Of a DNA stretch of 64,000 nucleotides, positions 35,915 to 47,439 are shown in pieces. The notes beneath the pieces were generated by a model. The model worked only from the letters and a program-made list of their open reading frames with translations. It did not search any database and was not told where the DNA came from. The DNA is taken from the NCBI GenBank assembly GCA_023079485.1, contig CM041115.1:28149505-28213504 (forward strand), written 5' to 3'. The stretch's first letter is position 1. Each line of letters begins with the position of its first letter. A program made the position numbers and the translations under genes. Source of the DNA: Archilochus colubris. Taxonomy: Eukaryota; Chordata; Aves; Apodiformes; Trochilidae.

Positions 35915-35990
35915 ATATCACAGAATCACAGAATGGCTAGGGATGGAAGGGGCTTTACAGATCATCTAGTTCCAACCCCCCTGCCATATC
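35915..35990 (-). mobile_element. CR1 3'-end fragment, minus strand
   Basis: The string tcacagaatcacagaatgg, followed by ggatggaaggggctttacagatcatctagttccaacccccctgccat, is the reverse complement of a CR1 3' terminus. It lies within the putative S1PR3 3' UTR. Confidence 0.88.
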
Positions 35991-37593
35991 AAGCACAAAT
36001 CACTGATAAAGCTAGATCCTCACATTATTATTGAAAGACAAAGGGAACTAATCTCAGTATTTTGCATTGAACCTCCACGAAAGCCTACAGCCATAAACAA
36101 CTAATGGTGGAAGTAGCATAGTCTACTTCCATGGTCCCGGGCAATTCTTCTAATGCTTCATGCCATCCTGTGGCAAGGCAGTGATAGACCACAAAGTTTT
36201 TCCTACAGGTTTCCCTGAAATATCCTCTCAAAAGAGTTAAGTCCAGTCCTCCTGGAAAGTTGGAAGGCTTTCCAAATTAAGCAGGCTTTCATTCCACATC
36301 CAAGATGGGGCTGGGTATAATTGGAGGTACGGTCTTCAGCATGTTGCTCTTATACCACATCTTCCCTCTTGTATCTGCAAAAGTGCTCCAAGACAGCAGA
36401 AGTATAGGGTTTCATTGCCAGAAAATGGGATCCTATCACACTGGCAGTGGAACCCTACAGACTTCTTTACAGAGAGAATTGCTAACACAATCCTATGTTG
36501 TGGTAGTGGCTGGAGACAAAAAAAAAAATTCCACAGGGACCTGTTTGTGGTTCATTGCATTCTGAAATGATACGCATCTTTCACTACTGAAGAATCTCAG
36601 TCTAGGTAGTGCATTCACAATGTACACAGGTTTACACAGGTTTCACATAAATTTTTAAATACATTGGAAAAAGTAAGTAGAAGTACATGCATTGAAACAA
36701 TACATACACTTGATACACATGTATTGTTGGGTCACATTTTAACTACACAGAAAACATATACATCCTCTCTCGATGCTTACTACTGTTTGTTTAAAATAAA
36801 TTGTGAAATGTCACAGTGACAACTGTCATGTTGTCTTCCACTAAACACGAAAAGTTTGAATAACAGTGAAAACATTAAAAATACTGCACCAATATAACAC
36901 ACTGAAGTTCCTGTCAATTAAAAACTACTACTTCATATATTTTCAAATATCCCCACTGAATCACATATATCTATTTGTATAATTTGTCACCTTACACTTA
37001 TACAATACAACACAATATTGTGTACAATACCATGCTTAGCATATTGTAAACTTTTAACAATTATTTTTAACAAGGAATTGCAAAAATATACAGCTATTTA
37101 TACCACATACATATAACACCATTAAGAGCAAGATACATAGAGAGAACTGTAAGCACAAACATCCAGAGTTCTTCTGCCAGCTGGCAAAAATTAGGCTTAT
37201 TTTCTTATCTGCAGCGATGTTTAGTGAATACTGAAGTTTCTAACAGGTTTTCTTGATATCTTGCAAGTTCAGGCAGTGACAAATGCACCCTTAACATGCA
37301 ATGCCATCATGGTGCACAGTGTCACTAGCTGTGCCTGGACTCTATGCTGGCTGTTGCTTAACATGAAAGATTTTTTCTGAATGAGGTGTGTTACTGAATG
37401 AACAACCAAAGCAAATGATTGCTGATAAATAAGTCCTCAAAGTTGAACAAGTGGTTAGTGTTTTCCCCTGTAACTTAAGTGCATGAATGCTTAAACTACA
37501 TGAATGCTAAAACTACACTTAAACTACACTTAAAACTACACTTTTCACTTTAAATCTGAAAAGCACAGAAACATACTTGTCTTGAAGTGTCCT
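35991..37593 (-). other. S1PR3: Probable S1PR3 3' UTR
   Basis: AT- and CA-rich sequence between the S1PR3 stop and a CR1 scrap, without a supported reading frame. An imperfect ACTTAAACTACA-type repeat lies at about 37490-37545, just after the stop codon. Confidence 0.45.
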
Positions 37594-38736
37594 CTACTTA
37601 TAGAAGCTTCCACTGTGTGAGGAAGATTCATTTGGCTCAGAGATACATACGGGAGCTTCCATTGGTGGGAAATCTTCCTTTGGCTTCTGGGTGTTGCTGC
37701 TGCTGGATTTACTGCGACTGTACTCTGGTATGGCCTGAATGGGCACAGCTCTGGCCACCTGGGATTTAATGAGGCAGCCACAAACAAGGCGAAAGAAAGC
37801 CCGACGCATCTCCCTACTGGCCAGAGTGTAGATGATAGGGTTCATTGCAGAATTGATAACAGCAAGAGCAATAAACCAGTGGGCTTTGAACAAAATAGCG
37901 CACTCCTTGACTCTACAGGCCACATCAACGAGGAACAGGATGAAGAGTGGTGACCAACAGGCAATGAAGACACTAACAACGATCACAACGGTCCTAAGGA
38001 GTGTCATGGAACGCTCTGAGGTATGGTGGGTAGTGACATTACGGCTGCTGGACTTTACCAGGATGTAGATGCGGGCATAAAGAATGACAATGGCAACCAA
38101 AATAGCTATGAATATGCTAATACAGAACACAACATACTTCTTAGAGTACAGAGGCAAAATTGTTGAGCAATCTGGTAAGTTATTGATGCAGTTCCAGCCA
38201 AGAATGGGTAAGGCACCCAATGCAATTGAAATAAGCCAGCATGTACCAATGAGAAGGAATACTCGATATTTTTTGTTTGCATCATAAGGCCTCATTTTAA
38301 TCATGGTCAAATGACGCTCAATAGCTATAGCCAATAAGCTCAAAGTGGAGGCTCCCAGGGCAACAAACATACTACCTTCTCTAATGAACCAGATTGTGGG
38401 GGACAATCTCAGGGTTTTCTTGCCAGACATAAGAATGTTTACTTTGTAAACAATTCCAGCTAAAAGATCACAGAGGGCTAGATTGGCAATAAAGAAGTAC
38501 ATGCGGTTGTGAAATCTATTGTTTTTCCATATAGCAATCAACACCATCAAGTTTTCCAGAACTATGAAACTACATAGGATCAGAAATGTGATAGTGGGTG
38601 GGTCTACTTTATCAGTTGCCTTTTCCTTTAAAATGAGCTTTCCTGTGTAATTATAATGCAGTACGATCAGTGAGTCCATCTCTTCATTTTCTTGAGGGCT
38701 GTCAACGGCATCGGGTTGCATGGTAACTTCTGCCAT
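37594..38736 (-). CDS. S1PR3: Sphingosine-1-phosphate receptor 3
   Basis: A class A GPCR at the plasma membrane that binds extracellular sphingosine-1-phosphate and signals through Gi, Gq and G12/13. The single coding exon is complete (380 codons, human about 378) with seven hydrophobic segments. Visible: a glycosylation site N29-Y-T; N62 in TM1; D90 in TM2; R119-E120 at the start of TM3, the conserved head-group-binding pair; E140-R141-H142 in place of DRY; C183 and C190 in the second extracellular loop; CWSP at 260-263 in TM6; NSAMNPIIY at 295-303 in TM7; C319/C321 as likely palmitoylation sites. The Ser-rich tail RSKSSSSN is typical of S1PR3. The first ATG has A at -3 and G at +4, a strong context; Met6 is an alternative. 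TM1-TM7 are highly conserved, whereas N- and C-termini diverge from human. The gene is convergent with SHC3. Confidence 0.97.
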   Translation of the reverse strand: MAEVTMQPDAVDSPQENEEMDSLIVLHYNYTGKLILKEKATDKVDPPTITFLILCSFIVLENLMVLIAIWKNNRFHNRMYFFIANLALCDLLAGIVYKVNILMSGKKTLRLSPTIWFIREGSMFVALGASTLSLLAIAIERHLTMIKMRPYDANKKYRVFLLIGTCWLISIALGALPILGWNCINNLPDCSTILPLYSKKYVVFCISIFIAILVAIVILYARIYILVKSSSRNVTTHHTSERSMTLLRTVVIVVSVFIACWSPLFILFLVDVACRVKECAILFKAHWFIALAVINSAMNPIIYTLASREMRRAFFRLVCGCLIKSQVARAVPIQAIPEYSRSKSSSSNTQKPKEDFPPMEAPVCISEPNESSSHSGSFYK

Positions 38737-38900
38737 ATTTTGTTTGCCAGTGCTGGACTACTTAAATAGCATAAGCATTTAGTTCGATAAATTTCCACAA
38801 GAGGGAGATCAAGCCACGTTTCTGCAAGCACTCCTTTGGTATCTCCAGCTCCAGCAAGCCTCACATATTAATTTGGGAAGAGTGGCTTGCAAACCAGGCT
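38737..38900 (-). other. S1PR3: S1PR3 5' UTR part of the coding exon, with upstream splice acceptor
   Basis: On the minus strand a T-rich run ending ttttattttcag reaches position 38901, giving a strong 3' splice site 164 bp upstream of the ATG. This is consistent with S1P-receptor gene structure, where the whole coding region sits in the last exon after a noncoding exon. Confidence 0.6.
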
Positions 38901-40387
38901 CTGAAAATAAAAAAAAATGCAATATAAATCTCACTACCCTCCTATGTCACCCATGGTCTGCACAGGTACTCAAGCTACAACATCCACCTAGAAGCTGAGA
39001 GGAATGCTGACTGTGACAGGGTACCAAGTTTAGCACTGCTGCATGCTTGTCAAGGTAGCTGTGGGTAAGCCACATATCATGCTCTGCAGATACACAGCTT
39101 TGCTGTGGATATATGAGGGCAATGTGGAGAACTGTTCACAGGAGTTTTCCCCTACAAAATTTTCATGCTGAAAAAAACGCAGAAGAGTGGTGAGAAGGAT
39201 TAGCCAACAGTCCTAGCAACACAGTATGCACAGAAACAAGCTCACTCCTCAGAGATACCAAAGTGTATACGGCGCTACCAAAACAGCACCCAACCATCCC
39301 TGTTTCAGCACTAACAGCAGGGAAAACTCAGTGCTTGCAAAGATTGCTCCTGCTCCTGTCTCCTGCAGACCTAAGATAGCAAAGAGCCCGACAAAGTTGG
39401 TGTCAAGTCTTGAAGTCAGTGTGCAGGCTGCTGGTGCCTAAAATAACTTCCCACCCTTAAATGGTACAAAATTATTCTATTTACAATAAAGGAGATGCTC
39501 TGACCAATGCTACTGCCCATTCAAATGAGTTGCATTTTTCCTACCCCTTTAAGAATAAATATAGCAAGCCATATCTTCATGAGTATTGCTTTTCTTTATA
39601 GTTCATTTCACTTTTTTCCTTTGCATGAGTATGCAAGAAATACATTTAATGTTGTTGGGTCTTTTCTAAATAAAAAAAACATTATACTAACTTTAATTGT
39701 CCTTCTCAATTTACTTCTGTTTTTCTTTTAGTTGTGACTTAGATTAACTCATGTTTTCCCACAGACTTTGGCAGGCTGCATTTTCACAGCAGACCCTCCT
39801 GGCTGTCTTTTTTCCATTGTGATGTGTACATACTGGAAGATATTTTCACAGGCTCTTTTACCAGGAATGTTACAGTTTAGTTGCTAAGTATTGCAATGAG
39901 AATCAGTGCTCATGATTCAAAATGTTATGTATTCAGGATGAACAGATTGCCAGATTTTCAGCTCGGTAGCAAAACCAGGATGGGAATGAGGAAAGGTAAG
40001 AAAAAAAAAGTCTTGTGCTGGATGGGGAGACACTTTCCATTGGTCTAAAATGAAGCGGTTTAGTTTAGGAAACTCTTTAGAAGTTAGAGTTCCTGACCTA
40101 ACCACTTATTTACTTAAGGATCATGAGCATCTACCAAAGATGTGAAAGATACTTTCAAAGGATATGTACCAAAGGAAGAAATTGACACCTCAGTCTCTGC
40201 TTGAGACCAGCACACCAACAGTTTGCAGCCTATAGATCCCAAAGAGTATCTGATTTTCTCTGGGTAACAAAGCAGCCTTACTGTCAGCAGGCTTAGGTTA
40301 ATATTAAATTGTCTGTGCTTGCATAGGAAAATAGCAGCATTCTAGTACTTACAGGGCCCTATAGGTGAGTGACTCTTTATTGGGGAG

Positions 40388-40642
40388 CATAGGGACAGGA
40401 CAAGGGGTAACAGTTTTAAACTGAAAGAGAATATATTTAGATTAGATATTAGGAAGACATTATTTACTATGAAGGTGATGAGACACTGGGAGAGATTGCC
40501 CAGATTTGTTATGGCTGCTCCATCCCTGGAAATGTTTAAGGCCAGGCTGGATGAGGCTTGGCACAGTCTAGCCTAGTGGGAAGTGTCCTTGCCCATGGAT
40601 GATCTTTAAGGTCCCTTTTGGTCCAAACCATTCTATGATTTA
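40388..40642 (+). mobile_element. CR1 3'-end fragment, plus strand
   Basis: It contains gacaggacaaggggtaacagttttaaactgaaag, tagattagatattaggaaga, ccatccctggaaatgtttaaggccaggctgga and the terminal ctttaaggtccc....accattctatgatt. This is about the last 255 bp of a CR1. Confidence 0.92.
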
Positions 40643-42419
40643 AAATAGAGGTTTCTTAAGATCACAAAACCATGTGAGCTGTTCTAGCATGCTGTTTTGG
40701 GTACTTGAAAAATGGGAAGTGCATTTTCAACTGCCTTCTGGAAGATTGTAGCAGCAAACTACATCCCAGATTAATATAAAGGGATTTAAAGGATGTTCCA
40801 CACTCTGTTTTCCCACCCTCCCTTTTCCTGGGTTGACTCCTTCAGAAAAGAAGCAATCTGACAAAAGCCCACAGGGAACTGACTTGAATTCTTTAGTACA
40901 TTAAGGATGTTTTTGAACTATTTTCTGATAAAATAATTTACTATTTACCCCACTGTTTGCTCATTCTAGTTCTTAGCTCCCAACTGCTCTGGTGAGGAGG
41001 CCTGCCGGGAGACACACATTATCCAAAAAACACAGTTCATGCTTGGTGTCCTTTCTCTTTTTTACTCTGAAGATTAGAGCAACCATCTTATTTATTTCCC
41101 AGAAGCAGAATTGGGCCCTTGCGTTGTTGACCTTTTTTCTGAAGCATGGTAAGAGTAAAGCTCTTCAACAAAACAACTTCCCCTCAGCTAAGGTTCAATC
41201 TAATTGCAATTCAGTTATAATCTGCACACTGTTATCACACAAACTACTACAGTCTTCCATTGTATTGGCTTGTAACAAATTGCTAGTGTGTCCCTATGAA
41301 TTACAAGTGTCTTCCACTATAAAATAAACAATTACATTTCACTAGAAAGTATTTGTTAAAAATAGCTCAACTAGCAATACTCACCAAACTGGCTAGTGGC
41401 TGCCTGATCATATTCATATCATTTAAGAGCACCAAGTGCAGCAAAATAAATGTTTCTGCAAGTCTCTTCCAAACAGAGTTATTATATGAAAGGACAAATA
41501 TATTTCTTTCTGTAAAGAAAATTATATGCCAGACTTAGTACCTTATCATCCACAACTCAGCAGCTGTGAACTGTCATGACTCTGCTAAAGGCACAGGCTA
41601 TGTACTTACTCAGCAGAAATCATAAGACAGTCTTTTGCACTGTTCATAATTATTTCTTCTTTTAAAATGATTACAGCAAACAGTATCACAAAAGTAAGTC
41701 TTTGCCTCTGTGAGGCAAAGGAAACTGCAACACTGCTATTTGCTAGGGCTCTTATGGAATGAATATGCCTCATAAGTCAACTGAAAGTTAGTATAAGTAT
41801 TCATGCAAGAAAATAAAATTTGGTTTCTTCAGGTAGCAACAATTCTAGGTAATATCTTTCATCCATACTATTTGTTCGTTTGTTTCCCTCCTGCTTTGTA
41901 ACCAGTAACTCAGAAAGCATACCCATTCTTTAAGAGTTAGAAAAATTAAAGTTAGCCGTATATTATAATAAAAGGACAACAGCAGTGTCACTGCTTCCTG
42001 ACAGCTCTACAACTTACTCCTCAAAATACTTTTGTTCCAGACACACAGAGGACTAGCCATCAGCTGCAAAGTACATGCTTGAAATATTAAAGAAAAGATC
42101 TGAAGAGCCTATCTGTGGCATGTAGTATGTTGAGCACTACCTTGATTCAGTACCTCAATACCCCAAGCTCATGAAATCACAGTTTTACTCACACTAAATC
42201 AAACCAGAGGATTATCGCTGCATTACCAGGTAGGAGTAGAATGATAAACCTATAGGCAGTGCAGGGACAGTCTCAGTATATTTCCACACAGATATGACAT
42301 TGAAACACCAATTGCTAAATTACTCAAATAAATGCAGTGGTACAATGTCAAGAACTACAGTCATGCAGACAATTCTTTTGCCTCCTTCAGTAATTTAGCT
42401 AAACTTTGTCCTCTTTGCT

Positions 42420-42900
42420 CCAAGGATAGAGGGAGCAGTTGGGGTCAACAGCAAACACCATCACTTGACCCTCCTGAGAAATCTCCCACCACCGTGGTCT
42501 GGGGTTTCCACAGTGGTTAATGTGCTCTGCTGCAAATGGTTAAGGATCCTAGTAGGGCTGAACACTCTTTCAGGCTGGAGCAGGGGCTCTCCACCATGGC
42601 TCTCGACCCTAAGGTCTACTGTATGCTCCCTGTGCCCCATGTGCCATGAAAAGAATGATGATGTGTGGTAGTCCACAACCCCTTGGTCTGCTCTGTGGCA
42701 GACCCACACCCTCCAGCACACTCCCACTGCCCACTGGTACAGGCAGAGACTCAGGGCTCTACCTCTACCAGCTCCCCACAAACAATGCCTTAGGTCAACC
42801 TGCAACTATCCTCTGGGAATGTGTAATTCCCAGTGCCAGAATGCAACGGGGAACTGGGAGTATAGGGATGCCAAAGCCCTTAAGCAACCAACTTTAGTCC
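42420..42900. other. Unidentified GC-richer block
   Basis: About 480 bp of higher GC content with overlapping open frames on both strands (for example 114 codons on minus, 42461-42805). No domain is recognised. It could be an old LTR or other repeat remnant. Confidence 0.3.
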
Positions 42901-43077
42901 ACCCCCATTCTTAGCTTCCATGAGGCAGCCTGATGAGAATTCCACAGGGAGCTGAAAGTTTTTACTATCTCATGAGTCACTGAGTACTTCACAGCTGGAA
43001 GAATAAGAAATTTCTCTTTTCAAAGCAGTGAGCCAGACTTCCCCCATTTTCACAGTATCTCGAAGTCAAAGCAACAA

Positions 43078-43447
43078 GTCTGGAGAAGAGGAGGCTCAGG
43101 GGAGACCTCATCACTCTCTACAACTCCCTGAAAGGTGGCTGGAGCCAGGGGGGGTCGGTCTCTTCTCCCAAGTAGCTACCAGTAGGACAAGAAGGCATGG
43201 ATTTAAGCTCTGCCAGGAGAGCTTTAGATTAGATATTAGGAAAAAATTCTTTACAGAGAGGGTGATCAGACATTGGAATGGGCTACCCAGGGAGGTGGTG
43301 GATTTTCCATCCCTGGAGGTTTTTAAAAAGAATGTGGCACTTAGTGCCATGGTCTGATAAACACAGTGGCAGTGGATTAAGGGTTGGACTTGATGATCTC
43401 GGAGGTCCTTTCCAACTCGGATGATTCTGTGAGTCTTTGATTCTGTG
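43078..43447 (+). mobile_element. CR1 3'-end fragment, plus strand
   Basis: It opens within the [12 protein letters not shown] segment, continues through [30 protein letters not shown] (43230-43330) in an open frame, and ends with ggtcctttccaactcggatgattctgtgag and a GATTCTGTGA tail. It resembles the 31.6-33.9 kb copy in 3'-end sequence and is probably the same subfamily. Confidence 0.93.
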
Positions 43448-44571
43448 AAGTGAAAATAAAGCACAAGTGACAATAGGACTTAACTTTTCACTACCTATTT
43501 TGTACTACACAAGCACACACGATGCAATGTGTTCAGTATATTCACTATAATTCAGTTGGAACTATATTTTATTGCTTTCCAAATACCTATAAGTAGACTT
43601 CACCAAAAAGACCAGACCCTCCTTCACCACCATGACATACAGAGCAGTTCTTCCACACACAGACATAGGTTTTGACCACCACTGACAATATTCAGAAAAG
43701 CAAGGGGAAAGTCAAAAATGTGCCTCTGAAGCCAAACTTTTGTATACTTCATTAATTTTCAAAACTTTTCTAGATTAAAAGTAAACACACATAATTTATC
43801 AGGCACACCCTAGTAGTGTTAAATTTAAGAATAGGAAAGGCTTTTGAGAAAAGTAGCAGATTTCACTAAACTTTTCCACTCTAAAACCAAGCTGTGCTAG
43901 CAGCAAAAGAAGTTTAGACAACAAACCAACTTGCAGAACAATGTCTTGGACAGCTCAAATAAACTTCTATATTTTTTAAGTAAGCGTGCTGACAGCTTAC
44001 ATCTTCAAAAAACCTTTAATAAGTCGTTAATTTTCTTGGTTTCTGGATTTTAGACTTCTTTAGGTTGTTGGGGTTTTTTTGCTTGGTTGGTTGTTTTTCT
44101 TCTGTATTTTACAATTCCAAGCAGCACACACACATACCTCACACAAAGGCTCCCCAATAGTTTAATTTTTGCATGCTGCACTAAGGCACAATAACTTCCT
44201 CGCACCCAGTTCGCACACAGAACTTCCGAACTACTCCAGTCCTACCCAAAACTCCAGTATTCCTATCGCAAATCTGCATTATTGCAGCGACCTGAACTTT
44301 CCGAGGTGCCAAGTAACTTCTCTAAACCACCTAAAAAATCCCCGATATAACCGCGGCGTGACCGTCTCACACAGGCAACACTATTCCACTCACAGTCTCG
44401 GGCTCTACTCAACCCGCCGCCGCTCCGTGCCCGCCGCGACGCCTTTACGTGACATTCCCAAGCAACCTCCTTCACTCTTTCTGTCTTTCCCGCTCAGACA
44501 AAAATCGGCAATACAAGCCTCTCCGCCGGCCCGGCGGGCCCGGGGCATCCCCACCCACGGCACCCCGAAGC

Positions 44572-44604
44572 GGGACGGGAAGGGAGGGGACGGGACGGGA
44601 CGGC
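44572..44604 (+). other. G-quadruplex-capable tract in CpG island (plus strand)
   Basis: The sequence GGGACGGGAAGGGAGGGG is followed by more GGGAC units: at least four G-runs with loops of 1-2 nt. It would fold on the template strand of S1PR3. Confidence 0.7.
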
Positions 44605-44997
44605 GCGGCTGTTCCGACAACCCCGACGAACGGGCTGCGCGCCGGGCAGGCACGGGCAGGGAGCGGATGGGGGAGGGGGCAGGCAGGGTGCGGGCAAGGC
44701 TGTCCCGGAGTAGAAGCGAAGTACCTGCAGCACTCCCGCCGAGTTCCCCCGGCGCTCTACGGATGCTACATCCGACCCAGCCGGCTGCGCGCCGCCGCTT
44801 GACCTCGGGGCTGCGCTGGGCCGGGCCGGGCCAGGTCGGGCGGGGCAGGGATCGCCCCGGCCCTTCCCCACCGCTTCTTCCTCCACTCCCCGCGGCTGCG
44901 CGCTCCCCGCCGCCGCTCCCTGGAGCCGCCCAGCCGAAGGACCGGCGCCCGTTCCCCCGACCTCCCCTCAGGGATTTTCTGGCCCCGCGTTTCCTCC

Positions 44998-45042
44998 CGC
45001 CACCCCCTACACCCCACACCCTCCCCCCGCACCCGGCTCCTG
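44998..45042 (-). other. G-quadruplex-capable tract in CpG island (minus strand)
   Basis: The C-rich plus strand reads as several G-runs of 3-6 with short loops on the minus strand, the sense strand of S1PR3, within the probable promoter or 5' UTR. Confidence 0.65.
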
Positions 45043-45290
45043 CCTCCAGAGAGTTGCAGAGTTTCTCCCACGCCGCCGTCGGCCCCCGGTTAGGCTTGGC
45101 TGCTCACTCCGGGAGTTCTTGCCGGCGCTCCGCTCGCCTCCGCTTCTCTCTCCGTCCCCGGCCTTTCGGCTCTAGCAGCCACTCGTGTCCCGAGCCTAAG
45201 GGGGTACCCCTGCAGCGCTGGCTGCCGCTGTCAGGGAACCCATAACCCCCGGCGTTATGGGCAGCTTGGGTGAAATATGAGACCAGCAGC

Positions 45291-47439
45291 CCGTCGGCGG
45301 GGGTATTTGTATATGTCCATAAAAATGGGAGGGGGAGGGAGGAAATTTTTGGGTAGTCCTTACTCAGGTCAAGCTATTAGCAATGCTTGAATAAGGTTTA
45401 ATTGCCCTTCATCTGTAATTGCCCTTGCCCTCTGTATTAAGAATATCTAAAAATGTGACCTCCAAAGAGCTTGAGAGGAGTGACACGGGGCGAAATGTTC
45501 AGAAATGCTGAACGAAATGAAAAATACGTCTGGTTTGACCCTGAGATGCCAATTACAGCATGTTCTTAGTAAGGCTCCTCTTTTAAGAGTTACTGACTAA
45601 CAGCAACTCAAAGATAGCAATAGGCACGCAGATTGCCTCAATGATGAGAGCAGTACTTTGGAAAATAAGTTGAAAATTGGATTCTACAGCCATCTAATTT
45701 AAAAGTACTTGTATAAGATGCCTCTGGGTACAGCAAGACTTTCTGTCAGAAATGGACACAGTGAGCTGGCAAACACTACAAAAGTTTTGCTAAGTGCAGA
45801 AAACTGTAGGGCTGCCTAGCTGTCTCACTGCAACCAGTGTTCTACTGTCTGGAGATGAACATCTTTATATTGAGACTCAAGCCATAGGCTCATCTCTTAG
45901 GTTGCCTGCACTGCTGCTTAGTAGGGAAGAAAAGCCCTGAAAGAAAGCAGAACTAGGCTTTTTGTAGCCAGAAGTATAGGTAGATATAGCAGAACAGATG
46001 GTGTGTTTCTGTGACTGCTTTGTGTCTGATGAACATGAGCAGTAAAAATCTTCTGGGTTAGGGCCTTGGTAGGAAATAAGAACTACACAGGGTAAAACAC
46101 TGGTAAAACATCTTCAAACCTGATCTATGCAATGGATACAGCCCCCTATAGCTACAGATAAGACTATGTTGCAATGTGTGGTGGTCCTGGACTTGTCTCC
46201 TTGTCCTCTCATCACATGCACTGGGTGAAAGCTGATCTCTTCTGTAGGAGTGTAAAACTTCCACACTATGTAAAAGCAAACAGTACTTTTCAGCAAAGGG
46301 GAGCCCTCTGAATCAGTATTCTCCCTTCCTACAGAAAAATGTCGTCCAACTATTTTGCTGTCCAACAGTCCAACTGTTTTGCTACAAAGCACCCCAGGAA
46401 GCTCTGCAATTCCTTCCAGCTATTGCCACTTGTCTTCAAGGTTCAGTTCTTGTAGAACAGGTGGAAGCAGCCTCTGGCCATGCTCTGTGGTCTGCTATTA
46501 TTCCTTATTCTTTTCCCTATATCCTTGTTGTTACCTTACTACCTTTTGTCTACTTCAGGAGCAGAGCCAGAAGTAATAGGCATTCTGATCAGTAGTTGAG
46601 GGTACAAGATTTTTTATACAAGAAACATTTATTGGCAATGGTGCTAGAAGTGCCATACAGTATCCTGATGTCTGTGATGGATTCGATTTATTTTCCTCAT
46701 CCAGTCTTGCCACCGCCCCATGGAAGCAGCCCACAGCAAAGCCTCATTATGGTACAAGGACATTGCTCTCCTTTGCATTGGTGTATGGATGGTGTAGACA
46801 AGATGTTATCTCTGGCTTTGGTGGTGGTGTCTGAAAACTCTTCTGCTGCTGCAAAGCACCTTGAGCAGTGCAATTATACCAGTGAGTGTGGGGTTTTTAG
46901 GCTCCAGCTCTCCTCTCCATCATGGGAAAGGGACCTCAGCCACATCTGTGCCAGAGGAATGTGTGGCTTATCAGTGGTCAGTAATTTTTTGCAGCTGTCT
47001 TTTGGTTCTTTTGGTGGTGGGTCTGATACCATAGGTGGCAGGTAGCAGAACACTGCAATGCAAACCACAGAAACCACCCAGGAGCAAAGTATGGTAGAGA
47101 GTTCCTGCACAGAAGCTGCCTGTGGTGACATCTCAGACCAAAGCAGCTGTTGGCAGTGACCTTTGAGTCAGCAATAGCTGCAATAGCTGATACAACCCAC
47201 CAGTTAATTTCAGAAGACCATACAACAGTCTATGAGACATGAGTAGCACCCTCGGCTTTCCATGAAGCTCGTGACCTTCTTGTAGTACTCTTAAAAGAAA
47301 TCCCATTTTTGTGGGATAAAAACATGGATAACCAAGTAAGAGATAGAAAGTAGTGGCCCAGAACAACGATCAATTTTCATACCAACAGAAGGTTAACAGC
47401 TGAATTTCCTCGGGATCAGGAGTCTTTTCTGCCCTAGAA
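45291..47439. other. Sequence upstream of S1PR3; no recognised feature
   Basis: Ordinary sequence with short overlapping reading frames on both strands. The longest (149 codons on plus, 46596-47045) matches nothing I recognise and is countered by a frame on the opposite strand. Distal S1PR3 regulatory elements could lie here, but no motif argues for it. Confidence 0.45.

Larger units (their letters stand above)
33997..35917. other. Intergenic sequence with short tandem duplications
   Basis: AT-rich. It contains an 18-bp unit repeated nearly three times at 34053-34104, a CCTGGTGTTTATAGT duplication at about 34711-34740, repeated ACAATATTAC-type units at 34476-34536 and a T/G low-complexity run at 35645-35695. 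An AATAAA on + at 34395-34400 and TTTATT at 35624-35629 (AATAAA on minus) could serve SHC3 and S1PR3 respectively. Confidence 0.5.
38901..44724 (-). other. S1PR3: Probable S1PR3 intron 1
   Basis: This spans from the inferred acceptor at 38901 to a candidate donor CTGCAG|GTACTT (minus strand, cut between 44725 and 44724) in the CpG island. Apart from two CR1 tails (40388-40642, 43078-43447) and an unidentified GC-richer block at 42420-42900, I see nothing in it. The donor choice is tentative. Confidence 0.4.
44400..45290. promoter_or_regulatory. S1PR3: CpG island, probable S1PR3 promoter and first noncoding exon
   Basis: About 0.9 kb of very GC- and CpG-rich DNA stands alone in an AT-rich window. 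It includes GC-box-type strings such as gggcggggcagg at about 44837-44848. It lies 5.7-6.5 kb upstream of the S1PR3 ATG on that gene's 5' side, with no competing gene in the window. No convincing TATA box is seen. A candidate first-exon donor on minus lies at 44725/44724. Long frames on both strands (up to 358 codons) arise from the composition and lack recognisable domains. Confidence 0.7.

Noticed and set aside
44169..45245. A 358-codon open frame on plus and 204-codon frame on minus in the CpG island
   Set aside because: High GC removes stop codons on both strands. The products are low-complexity Pro/Arg/Ala-rich with no domain, and overlapping frames are open in both directions.
45312..45330. 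CArG/SRF site or TATA box near ccataaaaatgg
   Set aside because: The spacing between CC and GG is 8 A/T bases rather than the 6 of a CArG box, and the TATA-like strings are poor and not placed relative to a known start.
46596..47045. 149-codon frame upstream of S1PR3, considered as a gene
   Set aside because: No recognisable domain, no splice or promoter context, and an overlapping frame on the other strand. Best explained as chance.
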